A stretch of DNA of 60,290 nt, from positions 1 to 60,290 of the forward strand of contig NZ_BCXB01000028.1 in NCBI RefSeq assembly GCF_001894885.1, written 5' to 3'. The DNA comes from Rhodococcus marinonascens NBRC 14363. GTDB taxonomy: Bacteria > Actinomycetota > Actinomycetes > Mycobacteriales > Mycobacteriaceae. The notes under the pieces were generated by a model, which was not told where the DNA came from, made no database searches, and saw nothing but the letters and a program-made list of their open reading frames with translations. Below, piece after piece: positions 20,732 to 28,927 of this stretch. The first letter of the stretch is position 1. Every line of letters begins with the position of its first letter. A program made the translations under genes and the position numbers.

Positions 20732-21424
20732 TCATCCCGATTGCGCGACCCGGAAACCTAGATCGTCGATGCGGAAAGTCGGGTGGCTCTTTCGCCTGCA
20801 GGAAGCCCTGCATGCCCGGGGTGAGTCATAGGCACCTCCGCCGCGAAAGACACGATACGGCCCATAGACTGCCGGGTCGTAGACGTCCCAGCACCACTCC
20901 CACACGTTGCCGATCATGTCGTGAAATCCCCAGGAATTAGGCAGCCGCGTGGCAGCGTCGTGCACTTCGCCACCCGAATTACCTCGATACCATGCGATTT
21001 CGTCCAGATCTCCATGGCGGACGTCGGCACTGCCCGCGCGGCAGGCGTACTCCCATTCAGCCTCGGACGGAAGGCGGTAGCCGTCGGCCCCCCAATCGCA
21101 AACCGCCTCCTCTGCATCCGGCTCATCGACGTCCGAGTAGCAGGGTTCGAGCCCCACCGACCGCGAGAGCAGATTGCAGAATCGCACGGCCTCGATCCAG
21201 GAGACCTCGGCCACCGGTTTACGTTGCACCTCTGGGGTTTCCGGTATCTGGCCCAGTACGACCGTGTAGAGCTCTCGGGTGACGGGGTGCGGCGCCAATC
21301 GGAAGTCCGCCACTTCAACGTTCCAGTCCGTCGTCGTACCCTCGTCTCGCAGCACGACCTCGCCAGCGGACACACAGATCAACGGGGCGGCGGATACCAG
21401 ACCCAACGCTCGTCCGACGCTCAC
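20732..21424 (-). CDS. SUMF1/formylglycine-generating-enzyme-like protein, lacking one active-site Cys
   Basis: A 230-residue protein of the FGE-sulfatase (SUMF1) fold: PVAEVSWIEAVRFCNLLS, GYRLPSEAEWEYACRAG, WGFHDMIGNVWEWCWDVYD and the closing RVFRGGGAYDSP...LGFRVA. In true FGE two cysteines in the RGGS-x-x-C-x4-C region bind copper; here the first is Asp (AYDSPRAC) and only the second is kept, so sulfatase activation is unlikely. Related SUMF1-fold proteins have other roles. GTG 21424 has GGGGGAG upstream. It is transcribed after the DUF4180 gene, 94 bases away. Confidence 0.75.
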   Translation of the reverse strand: MSVGRALGLVSAAPLICVSAGEVVLRDEGTTTDWNVEVADFRLAPHPVTRELYTVVLGQIPETPEVQRKPVAEVSWIEAVRFCNLLSRSVGLEPCYSDVDEPDAEEAVCDWGADGYRLPSEAEWEYACRAGSADVRHGDLDEIAWYRGNSGGEVHDAATRLPNSWGFHDMIGNVWEWCWDVYDPAVYGPYRVFRGGGAYDSPRACRASCRRKSHPTFRIDDLGFRVAQSG

Positions 21425-21518
21425 GACGGCTCTCCCCCTCTGTTCGAGTGGATCCGGGCTACAGTGGACCTTCGGCTCATTCAGATGTTCGCCGCCGGCA
21501 CCGAGACCGGATCCCGGA

Positions 21519-21899
21519 TCACGACGTCTGCGCGGACTTGGCCTTCAGACGTGCGTCGAGGGCTTCGATGTCAGGCAGGAACCAGACATGATCTGCCGTA
21601 TTGGATTCATGAACCAGAGCGCGCAGTGCGGCACTGGCCTCCAAGTGGCGGGAGATATCGCCGACGACGGCCAGCCGCAGCCGATAGTTGACGAACTTCT
21701 GCATGATTTCCCCGGCGAAACCGGTGCTGAGCGAGAAGAATCGCTCGTCCAGGCGGTACGCAGGTACGGCCACAACCTCGGCGCCGAGGAATACCGCGCC
21801 GATGAGGTCCAGCGCATCCTGCACGGTGACCACTTTGGGCCCTGCCGGATCGCACATCAGCACCTGCACCCCGTACCGCTCTTGCAGTAGATCCTGCAA
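21519..21899 (-). CDS. DUF4180 domain protein
   Basis: A 126-residue protein matching the DUF4180 family by recall: a DALDLIGAVFLGAEVVAVPA block, FAGEIMQKFVNYRLRLAVVG, and DISRHLEASAALRALVHESN. The function is unknown; the family often sits next to regulators and looks like a STAS-type single-domain fold. TTG 21899 is preferred because TTGGAG lies eight bases upstream and the homology starts soon after; an upstream extension is not supported. Confidence 0.75.
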   Translation of the reverse strand: MQDLLQERYGVQVLMCDPAGPKVVTVQDALDLIGAVFLGAEVVAVPAYRLDERFFSLSTGFAGEIMQKFVNYRLRLAVVGDISRHLEASAALRALVHESNTADHVWFLPDIEALDARLKAKSAQTS

Positions 21900-22014
21900 C
21901 TGTCGATCTCCAATTCGAATGAGCGTGATCCCTTACTTTCCGGGTCGAGCGTAGTGCACGAAATCAACTCCCCAAAGAACTTTGCGTTTCACGAGTAGGT
22001 AGTGGACGAGCACG

Positions 22015-22254
22015 TTGCCGAATGGGTTGACAGTGTGGTTCAAGCTGGCGCCGCTGGTGTTCAAGCTGGCGCCGCTGAAACAGGCACCACACCGAACCCC
22101 GCTGACACTGCGCCCGGCGAAGTACTCAGATGAGCAGATCGAAGAAGCCCTCGCGCTCGTCGCGGCCGGGGTTCCGCTGCGCGAAATCGGTCGGCGGATG
22201 GGATGCGCCGGCAATACGGTGCGCGCGTGGGTGGCGCAGGCGCAAGCGGTGTAG
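22015..22254 (+). CDS. Small helix-turn-helix protein with an N-terminal heptad duplication
   Basis: Up to 79 residues. The C-terminal ~45 residues form a clear resolvase/transposase-type helix-turn-helix: YSDEQIEEALALVAAGVP, then LREIGRRMGCAGNTVRAWV. The N-terminal part holds the repeated FKLAPLV/FKLAPLK encoded by a 21-base direct repeat. TTG 22015 is the only start upstream of the repeat and has no clear ribosome site, so the true start is unsure. It resembles small DNA-binding proteins of mobile elements, but no integrase is nearby. A terminator follows. Confidence 0.55.
   Translation: MPNGLTVWFKLAPLVFKLAPLKQAPHRTPLTLRPAKYSDEQIEEALALVAAGVPLREIGRRMGCAGNTVRAWVAQAQAV
22038..22077 (+). repeat. 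21-base-period direct repeat
   Basis: GTTCAAGCTGGCGCCGCTG occurs twice (22038-22056 and 22059-22077), in frame with the small HTH gene, giving FKLAPL twice. Confidence 0.9.
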
Positions 22255-22273
22255 CACACGACCCGGACGAGAA

Positions 22274-22300
22274 GCCCCCGCCCTATCTCAGGGTGGGGGC
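22274..22300. terminator. Strong bidirectional hairpin
   Basis: GCCCCCGCCCT and AGGGTGGGGGC pair over 11 bp with one G-T wobble, around the loop ATCTC, 20 bases after the mini-HTH gene. Confidence 0.75.
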
Positions 22301-22423
22301 GTCGTCGTCGCGGTCACGGAGCATCAACAATTCCCAGCGCACGAAGTCGATGGCCTCCAGCAGTTTCGGGGCGTCTGGGTCGCCGCCTTCATCACGGATC
22401 GCGGCGGATTCATCGGGGTCCAT
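22283..22423 (-). CDS. Possible 46-residue acidic protein
   Basis: A short frame starting ATG 22423 and ending inside the terminator hairpin. Its sequence (DPDESAAIRDEGGDPDAPKL, then LEAIDFVRWELLML) is compositionally protein-like, amphipathic and acidic, unlike the Arg-rich shadow frames around it. No ribosome site is visible and no family is recognised. Confidence 0.25.
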   Translation of the reverse strand: MDPDESAAIRDEGGDPDAPKLLEAIDFVRWELLMLRDRDDDAPTLR

Positions 22424-22638
22424 ATCTGGTGTGACGCAGCGGCCCGCGCGTCGGTTCCCCTTAGCTTGGGTGTGGCATATCCACCCCAAGGTAATTCGAT
22501 GTTGAATTCTCTTCAGAGCAGGCCCCAATAGAAACTGACGGGGCGGATCTGTTGTGGCCCAAGGCCGATACCAGCCGGGGCATATGTCCACCGTCTGCGC
22601 ATGCCTGTGTGCAGTCACATGGAGTGAAGGATGAATCC

Positions 22639-23142
22639 TTGAAGAAATCAGTTCGCGCCGCAGCCGCCGCCGTTCTCGCAGTTCCACTCCTCGCCGCCGC
22701 GTTCGCTGCGCCGGCCACCGCAGTGGAGCCGGGCAACGTCATCGTCACGATCGGACCGCACCCGGAGCAGGTCGTTGTCAATTTTGACAACACTTCCACC
22801 AACAATGTGAAGTGCGAGTTTGAGGCGACAAACACCCGGGCCCCCTTTGACGTGGTCGGGGCGGAAAACGTTGCTGTCAACGCGGGTGAGTCGAAGACCA
22901 TCGAGACAGACGCCCACGATGGCCTCTTCCTCGGCACCTGGGAGTGCACCGACGGTAACGCAGCAATCTACGATGGCGAACTCTCGATCCAGGTCGGGCC
23001 TGTCGATGGTAATCCCGATGCTGGCGATTACGACACCCCACAAACGATGTCGCTAGGCTCTGACCTCGTACTCAGTAGCTTAGGTAGCATGGCGGACTTC
23101 TTCGAAGTCTTGATCAATCTCCAGCGCATCTTCGGTAGCTGA
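22639..23142 (+). CDS. Small secreted protein of unknown function
   Basis: A 167-residue exported protein. TTG 22639 is chosen because it gives an ideal signal peptide (KKSVRAAAAAVLAVPLLAAA, cleavage near PATA-V) and GAAGGA lies seven bases upstream; a GTG at 22624 is the alternative. The mature part is acidic and beta-rich, with one cysteine pair (VKCEFEATN and TWECTDGN) compatible with a small immunoglobulin-like fold, and ends in a short hydrophobic helix (MADFFEVLINLQRIFG). No known family. A strong terminator follows at 23246. Confidence 0.75.
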   Translation: MKKSVRAAAAAVLAVPLLAAAFAAPATAVEPGNVIVTIGPHPEQVVVNFDNTSTNNVKCEFEATNTRAPFDVVGAENVAVNAGESKTIETDAHDGLFLGTWECTDGNAAIYDGELSIQVGPVDGNPDAGDYDTPQTMSLGSDLVLSSLGSMADFFEVLINLQRIFGS

Positions 23143-23245
23143 TTAAGCCTGAATGCATCGCTTTGAGTGATGCCGAGTTCGAGTCGAAGAAGTCGGATCT
23201 GCTCGCTCGCATGTGAGTAGTGACCTCGAGTCGTAGAGACGACGA

Positions 23246-23278
23246 AACGCCCCCACCTCATCCCGAGGCGGGGGCGTT
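23246..23278. terminator. Strong hairpin terminator
   Basis: AACGCCCCC and GGGGGCGTT form a perfect 9-bp outer stem, with an inner CCTC/GAGG stem inside, 104 bases after the secreted-protein gene. Confidence 0.8.
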
Positions 23279-23316
23279 GTCATGCCACGAAGCAGGGCGT
23301 GCGGTTTGATGCGCGG

Positions 23317-23470
23317 ATGAAACGGCCCGCACTCGCACTGATTGCCCCCGCCGCACTACTCCTCGCAGGCTGCTCGTCGGGCGAATCCGACGACATGGCA
23401 GCGCGCAGTTCGACATCCGTCGCAGTGATGACCACCGAGTCAGTGACCGCGACTACCGAACCGCCAGCAC
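23317..23470 (+). pseudogene. N-terminal stub of a lipoprotein gene
   Basis: ATG 23317 starts a textbook lipoprotein signal (KRPALALIAPAALLLAGCSS, lipobox LAGC) followed by a Ser/Thr-rich linker. At about 23470 the reading frame leaves this composition and enters the antisense of the binding-protein remnant, becoming Arg/Pro-rich until a stop at 23625. The gene has lost its functional part. Confidence 0.65.
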
Positions 23471-24308
23471 GGTCATCCGGGTGCGCACGAGTCCCGGCGG
23501 GTTCGATTCGAGCAGCGATTCGATCCCATCAACCGAGGAGCGCACGGAGTTGCGGGCGAAGGCGGTTGCCCCGGGTGCCTCGAAACGCAGCGCCTCGCTC
23601 GCACGTTCCACCTCGGGACTGGTGAGTTGCGCGTTCCAGTCCTCGTCGAACCACCGTCCACCAAAGGTGTTGATGACCGTGTCCAACGGCGCGAGCACCT
23701 GCCCCCAACCAGGTTGGCCGCGCAGGCAGATTCCGGCAACGCGATCAGTGTCGAGTTGCTCGGCCGCCTCCTCGACCTCCGTCCAGGTCGGCTTCTCCGA
23801 CAGTGTGATCCCGGCCTGCTCCAACAAGTCCTCGCGGTACATCAAGAATGAGGACTCACCGTAGAATGGCACCGCATACATGCTCCCCCCTCGTACGAAA
23901 GAGATTCGCGCAGAGTGGGAATGAAGTCATCCTGGTCGTAGCCCTCGGTCGCCTCCGCGTACTCCGAGAGGTTCTTCAACCAGCCATACTTGGCCCACTG
24001 CGGAGTCTCATAGTTGCTGATCATCACCACGTCGAATTCGCCGCCCCCGGTCGCAGTGGACGCCGTGATCTTCGCGCGGGCCTCGTTCTCCGACAGCGTC
24101 ACGAACTTCAGGTCGATGTCCGGTTCTCCTCCTCGAACTGCGCAGAGAGAGCGCGCGCGTCCTGCATCTGGGAGTTGGAGACCATCGCGATGGTGTCGGT
24201 CTGATCCGAGGCACCGAAGGAACCGGCGCCCGCGCAAGCAGTGAGCGTGAGGCAGAGGGCGCCCACGCCCGCCACCAGCATTGCCCCACGCTTCTTGCGT
24301 CGTCTCAT
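23453..24308 (-). pseudogene. Broken sugar/polyol ABC-transporter binding protein
   Basis: The pieces of an extracellular solute-binding protein (family 1, polyol type) are in order but in different frames: a lipoprotein signal (AMLVAGVGALCLTLTACAGA) and SNSQMQDARALSAQFEEEN; then, after a frameshift near 24120, LKFVTLSENEARAKITAST and EFDVVMISNYETPQWAKYGW; then, after another near 23880, VPFYGESSFLMYREDLLEQA and GWGQVLAPLDTVINTFGGRW. The C-terminal ~40% is missing and the last ~30 codons are unrelated. No permease or ATPase genes follow. It sits just downstream of its presumed regulator, so the polyol importer of this locus has been lost. Confidence 0.8.
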
Positions 24309-24333
24309 CGATCTTCACCTCTCTTGCGTGGCG

Positions 24334-25356
24334 CTATTGGCTCAACAACCAACGCGCGCATTCGATGTCGCAAACCAGTATTCTGGCCAGTCCACCGCGG
24401 AGGGCACCCAGTGCCGCTTGATGTTTGGCGGCGCCTCCGGTAACGAGGATCGATCCCTCGCAGGCCCGGATGTCATCGAGGGAAACCGACATGGCCCGTT
24501 CGTCCAGAGGACTCCGGACCTCGGTCCCATCGATTCGATAGAACCGGCCACCCACCTCGCCCACCGCGTCGAGATCGGTGAGAACGGACAGCATGTCGGT
24601 ATCGAGGAAACTACCTTCGAACAGCGTGGTAGACGTGGACACAGCGCCGGTGCCGAATATCATCATCTCGGCCGTCCGGCCCGCTTCCAGCGCCCCGGAG
24701 ATCACCGAGTCGCCGCGCATGGCGAGGACGGTGGACGCGTCCGCGTAGAGCGGAACAGGAAGTCGAATTGGATTGGCCTGCAGTTTCTCTGCGCACCGTC
24801 CGAGAACATACTCGATGCCGGTCTGGTAGTTGATCGCACTCACCGAGCCATCGAGTTGCACGACGGAGGAACACGTTGCCGCACCCGACGGCAGGCCCTG
24901 CGCGACGGCCACCGTCTCCGGACCCCAGGTGAAGCCCAGCGTGTCCCCTTCCCGAACCCGGCGAACGAGCAGGGACGCGGCGGCGCGACCGACCTCGGCG
25001 AAACTGCGGTGGTCGTCCACCGCACCCGCGGCGTCGACGGAATCGGCGATCACAACGACCTCGACGAGTCCGAACTTCTCTTCGAGGGCACGTTCCTCCT
25101 CCGAGCGCAGTGCATCACGCAGATGGGCAGGCACCTCGACCTCGATCCGCACGAGCCCCTGAGCACGCGCTCGGGCGACGAGTCGGCCCGCCGTCGGGCG
25201 GGAGACTCCAAGCCGTGCGGCGACATCCGCCTGGGTCAATCCGTCGAGGTAGTACAGCGTCGCAGCGCGCAGCGCCAGACGTAGATCCTCCGCGGTGGAC
25301 TGCGGCGGCACACCCATCCGAGACGGCGCCTGGGCCGTCGAGTCTATGGACGTCAC
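24334..25356 (-). CDS. SorC/DeoR-type sugar-responsive transcriptional regulator
   Basis: A 340-residue regulator with an N-terminal helix-turn-helix (YLDGLTQADVAARLGVSRPT, then AGRLVARARAQGLVRIEV) and a large C-terminal sugar-phosphate-binding domain of the SorC family (VREGDTLGFTWGPETVAVAQ, MMIFGTGAVSTS, SILVTGGAAKHQAALGALRG). It is divergent from the polyol operon and likely controls it, binding the inverted repeat at 25421-25434. GTG 25356 has GAGGAG about six bases upstream. Confidence 0.9.
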   Translation of the reverse strand: MTSIDSTAQAPSRMGVPPQSTAEDLRLALRAATLYYLDGLTQADVAARLGVSRPTAGRLVARARAQGLVRIEVEVPAHLRDALRSEEERALEEKFGLVEVVVIADSVDAAGAVDDHRSFAEVGRAAASLLVRRVREGDTLGFTWGPETVAVAQGLPSGAATCSSVVQLDGSVSAINYQTGIEYVLGRCAEKLQANPIRLPVPLYADASTVLAMRGDSVISGALEAGRTAEMMIFGTGAVSTSTTLFEGSFLDTDMLSVLTDLDAVGEVGGRFYRIDGTEVRSPLDERAMSVSLDDIRACEGSILVTGGAAKHQAALGALRGGLARILVCDIECARWLLSQ

Positions 25357-25420
25357 TCATTCTCCTCGGCACGATCCCGGTGCTCGCATATACGGGTGTT
25401 GCGGAACCCCCGGACAGCGA

Positions 25421-25453
25421 TGAGCAAATGCTCACCATGCGTTCATCTGCTCA
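25421..25453. promoter_or_regulatory. Candidate SorC operator in the divergent promoter region
   Basis: TGAGCAAATGCTCA (25421-25434) is a perfect 6+2+6 inverted repeat, and a third half-site TGCTCA lies at 25448-25453. It is placed between the regulator and the polyol operon, immediately upstream of the operon's -10 element. Confidence 0.65.
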
Positions 25454-25459
25454 GCACGT

Positions 25460-25472
25460 TAACATCGTCATG
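25460..25472 (+). promoter_or_regulatory. Probable -10 element for a leaderless polyol mRNA
   Basis: TAACAT at 25460-25465 lies six bases before the GTG start codon at 25472, which has no Shine-Dalgarno. This spacing puts the transcription start on or next to the GTG, as in many leaderless actinobacterial mRNAs. Confidence 0.5.
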
Positions 25473-26515
25473 TGACCCACACAACACTCCGGCCGACTAT
25501 CCCCTCGACGATGCGCGCGAGCGTTCTCGTCGAACCCGGTCGGATCGAGATGCAAGAACGCGTCGTCCCGACCCCAGACCCCGGCGATGTGCTGGTGAAA
25601 GTGGCCTCGGTGGGGATCTGCGGGTCGGACACCCACTTCTACCGCGAGGGCCACATCGGCGATCTCGTGGCCGATCGGCCGGTCGTTCTGGGCCACGAAT
25701 CGTCGGGCACCATCGTCGCTGTCGGCGCCGGTGTCGCCGCGGACAGAATCGGGCAACGGGTGTCCATCGAACCGCAGCGCCCCGACCCCTCGAGCGAGGA
25801 ATCCCGGCGAGGTCTCTACCACCTCTGCCCGCACATGCAGTTCTTTGCAGCGCCGCCGATCGACGGGGCACTGGCCGAGTACGTGACCATCGGATCGGGA
25901 TTCGCGCACCCAGTCCCCGACGAGATGTCCGACGACGCCGCGGCGCTGTGCGAGCCGTTGTCGGTGGCCATCGCTACCAACAGGAAGGCCCGAGTAACGG
26001 CCGGTTCCCGCGTGCTTGTCGCGGGGGCGGGCCCGATCGGCATCGCCACGTTGCAGACTGCCCTCGCGTTCGGTGCCACCGAGGTCATCGTCTCGGATCT
26101 CGACTCCCGGCGGCGCAACATCGCAACGAAATTCGGTGCCGCCGCCGTGCTGGATCCGCGCGAGCAGGATGTCGCCGGACTCCACGTGGACGCCTTCATT
26201 GACGCGTCCGGCGCCCCCAGTGCGGTCTCGGCCGGGATCGAGGCCGTTCGTCCCGCGGGCACAGTCGTCCTTGTCGGTATGGGCGCCACGGAAATGACAC
26301 TGCCCGTCCAGACAATCCAGAACCGGGAGTTGGTGCTGACCGGGGTATTCCGTTACGCCAACACCTGGCCGACGGCGATCTCCCTCGCACGGTCCGGACG
26401 CGTCGACCTCGATTTGATGGTCACCGGAAGATTTCCGCTCTCCGAAGCGGAGCAAGCACTGAACGCAGATCGGACGCCCGGCAGCCTCAAAGCCGTCGTT
26501 CGCGTTCCGGAATGA
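25472..26515 (+). CDS. Zinc-dependent polyol (L-iditol/xylitol-type) dehydrogenase
   Basis: A 347-residue medium-chain dehydrogenase of the sorbitol/xylitol group that oxidises a polyol to a ketose with NAD+. Catalytic-zinc ligands are visible in VGICGSDTHFYREGH (Cys) and VVLGHESSGTI (His-Glu), and the Rossmann loop is AGAGPIGIATLQTA. The structural-zinc cysteine cluster is reduced to a single Cys (LYHLCPHMQFF), as in many sorbitol dehydrogenases. First gene of a four-gene operon (25472-30318). Confidence 0.85.
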   Translation: MTHTTLRPTIPSTMRASVLVEPGRIEMQERVVPTPDPGDVLVKVASVGICGSDTHFYREGHIGDLVADRPVVLGHESSGTIVAVGAGVAADRIGQRVSIEPQRPDPSSEESRRGLYHLCPHMQFFAAPPIDGALAEYVTIGSGFAHPVPDEMSDDAAALCEPLSVAIATNRKARVTAGSRVLVAGAGPIGIATLQTALAFGATEVIVSDLDSRRRNIATKFGAAAVLDPREQDVAGLHVDAFIDASGAPSAVSAGIEAVRPAGTVVLVGMGATEMTLPVQTIQNRELVLTGVFRYANTWPTAISLARSGRVDLDLMVTGRFPLSEAEQALNADRTPGSLKAVVRVPE

Positions 26516-26525
26516 GGAAAGACCG

Positions 26526-28007
26526 ATGCAACTGAACGCTCAGACATTGCGGCAGTTCGACGACACCGTACAGGTGCCGACCTACGATCGAAACGACATC
26601 ACTGTGGGGATAGTGCATTTCGGCGTCGGCGGCTTTCACCGTGCGCATCAGGCGATGTATGTCGACCAACTGATGCGGCGCGGCGAGGCGCTCGAGTGGG
26701 GAATATGTGGCGTCGGCGTCTTGCCGGGTGATCGGAGGATGAGCGAAGTACTCGACGCTCAGGACGGCCTGTACACCCTGGCGCTCTGCCATCCCGACGG
26801 CACGTGGGACGTGAGCGTCATCGGTTCCATCGTCGAGTATCTCTTCGCCCCCGACGATCCCGAGGCGGTCATCGAGAAGATCGCGGCACCCACCACCCGG
26901 ATCATCTCGCTCACCATCACCGAGGGCGGCTACAACAGCACCCACGACACCGGCGAGTTCGATGCCCGGGACCCGGACGTTGCACACGATCTGGCCGACG
27001 GCGCGGTGCCGCGGACCGTCTTCGGACTCGTCGTCGAAGCACTCGCCCGCCGTCGCGCCCGCGGCATCCCGTCGCCGACGATCATGTCCTGCGACAACCT
27101 CGAGGGCAACGGTTCGGTGGCCCGCAAGATGTTCCTCTCTTACGCGGAACTGAAGAATCCGGAACTGGCCGATTGGATGCGCGCCGAGACGTCGTTCCCT
27201 AACTCGATGGTCGACCGGATCACGCCAGTGACCACTCCCGAAGTGATCGAGTCGCTGTCCTCCAGGTTCGGCATCGACGATCAGTGGCCGGTCGCAACCG
27301 AGCCGTTCACGTCGTGGGTTCTGGAGGACTCCTTCACCCTCGGCCGTCCCCCGTACGAGAACGTCGGAGTTCAGATAGTCGACGACGTGATACCGCACGA
27401 ACTGATGAAGCTCCGACTGATCAACTCCGGTCACCTGGCTCTCGGCTGTTCCGGGTACCTGTCGGGGTATCGGCTGATACACGAAGTCGCCCAGGATCCG
27501 CTGTTCGCCGAATTCGTGCTGGCTTACATGGACGACGAGGCCACACCCACCCTCCGGCCGTTGCCCGAGGTCGACCTCGACGAGTACAAGCGCACAACCA
27601 TCACTCGGTTCTCGAACCCCGAGATCGGTGACACCTTGGCCAGGTGCTGCAGCGACTGGTCCGACCGTCTCCCGAAGTGGCTGCTGCCCGTCATCCGCGA
27701 GAATCTCGAGTCCGGTGGCCCCGTCGTCTTGTCGGCGGCGATCGTCGCGACCTGGGCGCGATACGCAGAGGGCGTCGACGAGGATGGAAACTCGATCGAC
27801 GTAGTCGACAAGCTCGGGGATTCACTGGTTCCGCTCGCGCAGAGCCAGCGCGAAAACCCTACAGCCTTCATCGAAAATCGTTCACTGTTCGGCGATCTAG
27901 CTGATCAACCCCGATTCGTCGACGCGTACCTATGGGCTCTCGACTCCCTGCATCGTGTCGGCGCCCGCGCGACACTCGAGGCTCTGCGTCAGAAGGAGCG
28001 GGCATGA
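26526..28007 (+). CDS. Mannitol 2-dehydrogenase family protein
   Basis: A 493-residue polyol-specific long-chain dehydrogenase that oxidises D-mannitol to fructose or D-arabitol to xylulose with NAD+. It has the N-terminal Rossmann segment VGIVHFGVGGFHRAHQA and the family signature around MKLRLINSGHLALGCSGYLS with the active-site Lys, plus LPKWLLPVIRENL near the C-terminus. Ten bases separate it from the upstream dehydrogenase (GAGGAAAGACCG before the ATG), and its stop overlaps the kinase start (ATGA). Which polyol is used cannot be told. Confidence 0.92.
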   Translation: MQLNAQTLRQFDDTVQVPTYDRNDITVGIVHFGVGGFHRAHQAMYVDQLMRRGEALEWGICGVGVLPGDRRMSEVLDAQDGLYTLALCHPDGTWDVSVIGSIVEYLFAPDDPEAVIEKIAAPTTRIISLTITEGGYNSTHDTGEFDARDPDVAHDLADGAVPRTVFGLVVEALARRRARGIPSPTIMSCDNLEGNGSVARKMFLSYAELKNPELADWMRAETSFPNSMVDRITPVTTPEVIESLSSRFGIDDQWPVATEPFTSWVLEDSFTLGRPPYENVGVQIVDDVIPHELMKLRLINSGHLALGCSGYLSGYRLIHEVAQDPLFAEFVLAYMDDEATPTLRPLPEVDLDEYKRTTITRFSNPEIGDTLARCCSDWSDRLPKWLLPVIRENLESGGPVVLSAAIVATWARYAEGVDEDGNSIDVVDKLGDSLVPLAQSQRENPTAFIENRSLFGDLADQPRFVDAYLWALDSLHRVGARATLEALRQKERA

Positions 28008-28927
28008 GCCTTGTCATCGGTGAGGCACTGGTCGACATCGTCACCGGACGCGACGGCAACTCCGCCGAGCATGTGGGCGGAAGTCCGCTGAATGTCGCGG
28101 TCGGCCTCGGTCGGCTGGGTCGCCCGGTCGAATTCGTGACCCGGGTCGGTGACGATCCGCATGGCCGCTCGATCGCCCGATACCTCGACGAATCGGGGGT
28201 CAGCCTCGAACCTGGCAGCATCTGCGCGAGGCGCACCGCGACCGCCCACGCGACTATCGACGCGACTGGCGCCGCCAGCTACGAATTCGACATCGAATGG
28301 GATCTGCCCACGCCCAGCACCACTCGAGTCCCGCATCTCGTGCACACGGGTTCTATCGCCGCCGTCCTGGAACCGGGCTGTGGCGTGGTGGCGGACATGC
28401 TCGCCCGACGACGCGTCTGCGCAACCATCAGCTACGACCCCAACGTGCGGCCGGCGTTGATCGCCGACGACGCGCAGGCCAGGGCGCGGATCGAACACCT
28501 CGTATCGATCGCCGACATCGTCAAGGCCAGCGACGAGGACCTGCGATGGTACGACGCCGATCGGGATCCGGTAGATATCGCACGTGCGTGGCTCTCGCGC
28601 GGGCCCGCGGTGGTCGTGGTGACGAAGGGGGCCGAAGGCGCGTTCGCGGTCTGCGCCGGGGGCCTCGTCGACATCGTCGCCCACCCGGTCGACGTTGTCG
28701 ACACCATCGGCGCGGGTGACGCGTTCATGGCCGGGCTCCTCGACGGATTCTGGTCGCACGGCTTCCTCGGAGCGGAGAGTCGCGACGCCCTCCACGCGAT
28801 CGGACCGAACGAATTGCGCGATGTGCTCGATAGTGCCGCACTCACCTCGGCACTCACCGTGGCGCGACGGGGCGCCGATCTCCCCACCCGAGACAGGCTC
28901 GACCACTACGCCGAAGCGTCTCCATGA
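28004..28927 (+). CDS. PfkB-family carbohydrate kinase (probable fructokinase)
   Basis: A 307-residue ribokinase-fold kinase: GEALVDIV at the start, [15 protein letters not shown] (PfkB signature 1), TKGAEGAF and the catalytic [14 protein letters not shown] (signature 2 with the base Asp). In this operon it would phosphorylate fructose from mannitol or sorbitol. ATG 28004 overlaps the previous stop, with AAGGAG upstream; its own stop overlaps the next start in ATGA. Confidence 0.9.
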   Translation: MSLVIGEALVDIVTGRDGNSAEHVGGSPLNVAVGLGRLGRPVEFVTRVGDDPHGRSIARYLDESGVSLEPGSICARRTATAHATIDATGAASYEFDIEWDLPTPSTTRVPHLVHTGSIAAVLEPGCGVVADMLARRRVCATISYDPNVRPALIADDAQARARIEHLVSIADIVKASDEDLRWYDADRDPVDIARAWLSRGPAVVVVTKGAEGAFAVCAGGLVDIVAHPVDVVDTIGAGDAFMAGLLDGFWSHGFLGAESRDALHAIGPNELRDVLDSAALTSALTVARRGADLPTRDRLDHYAEASP

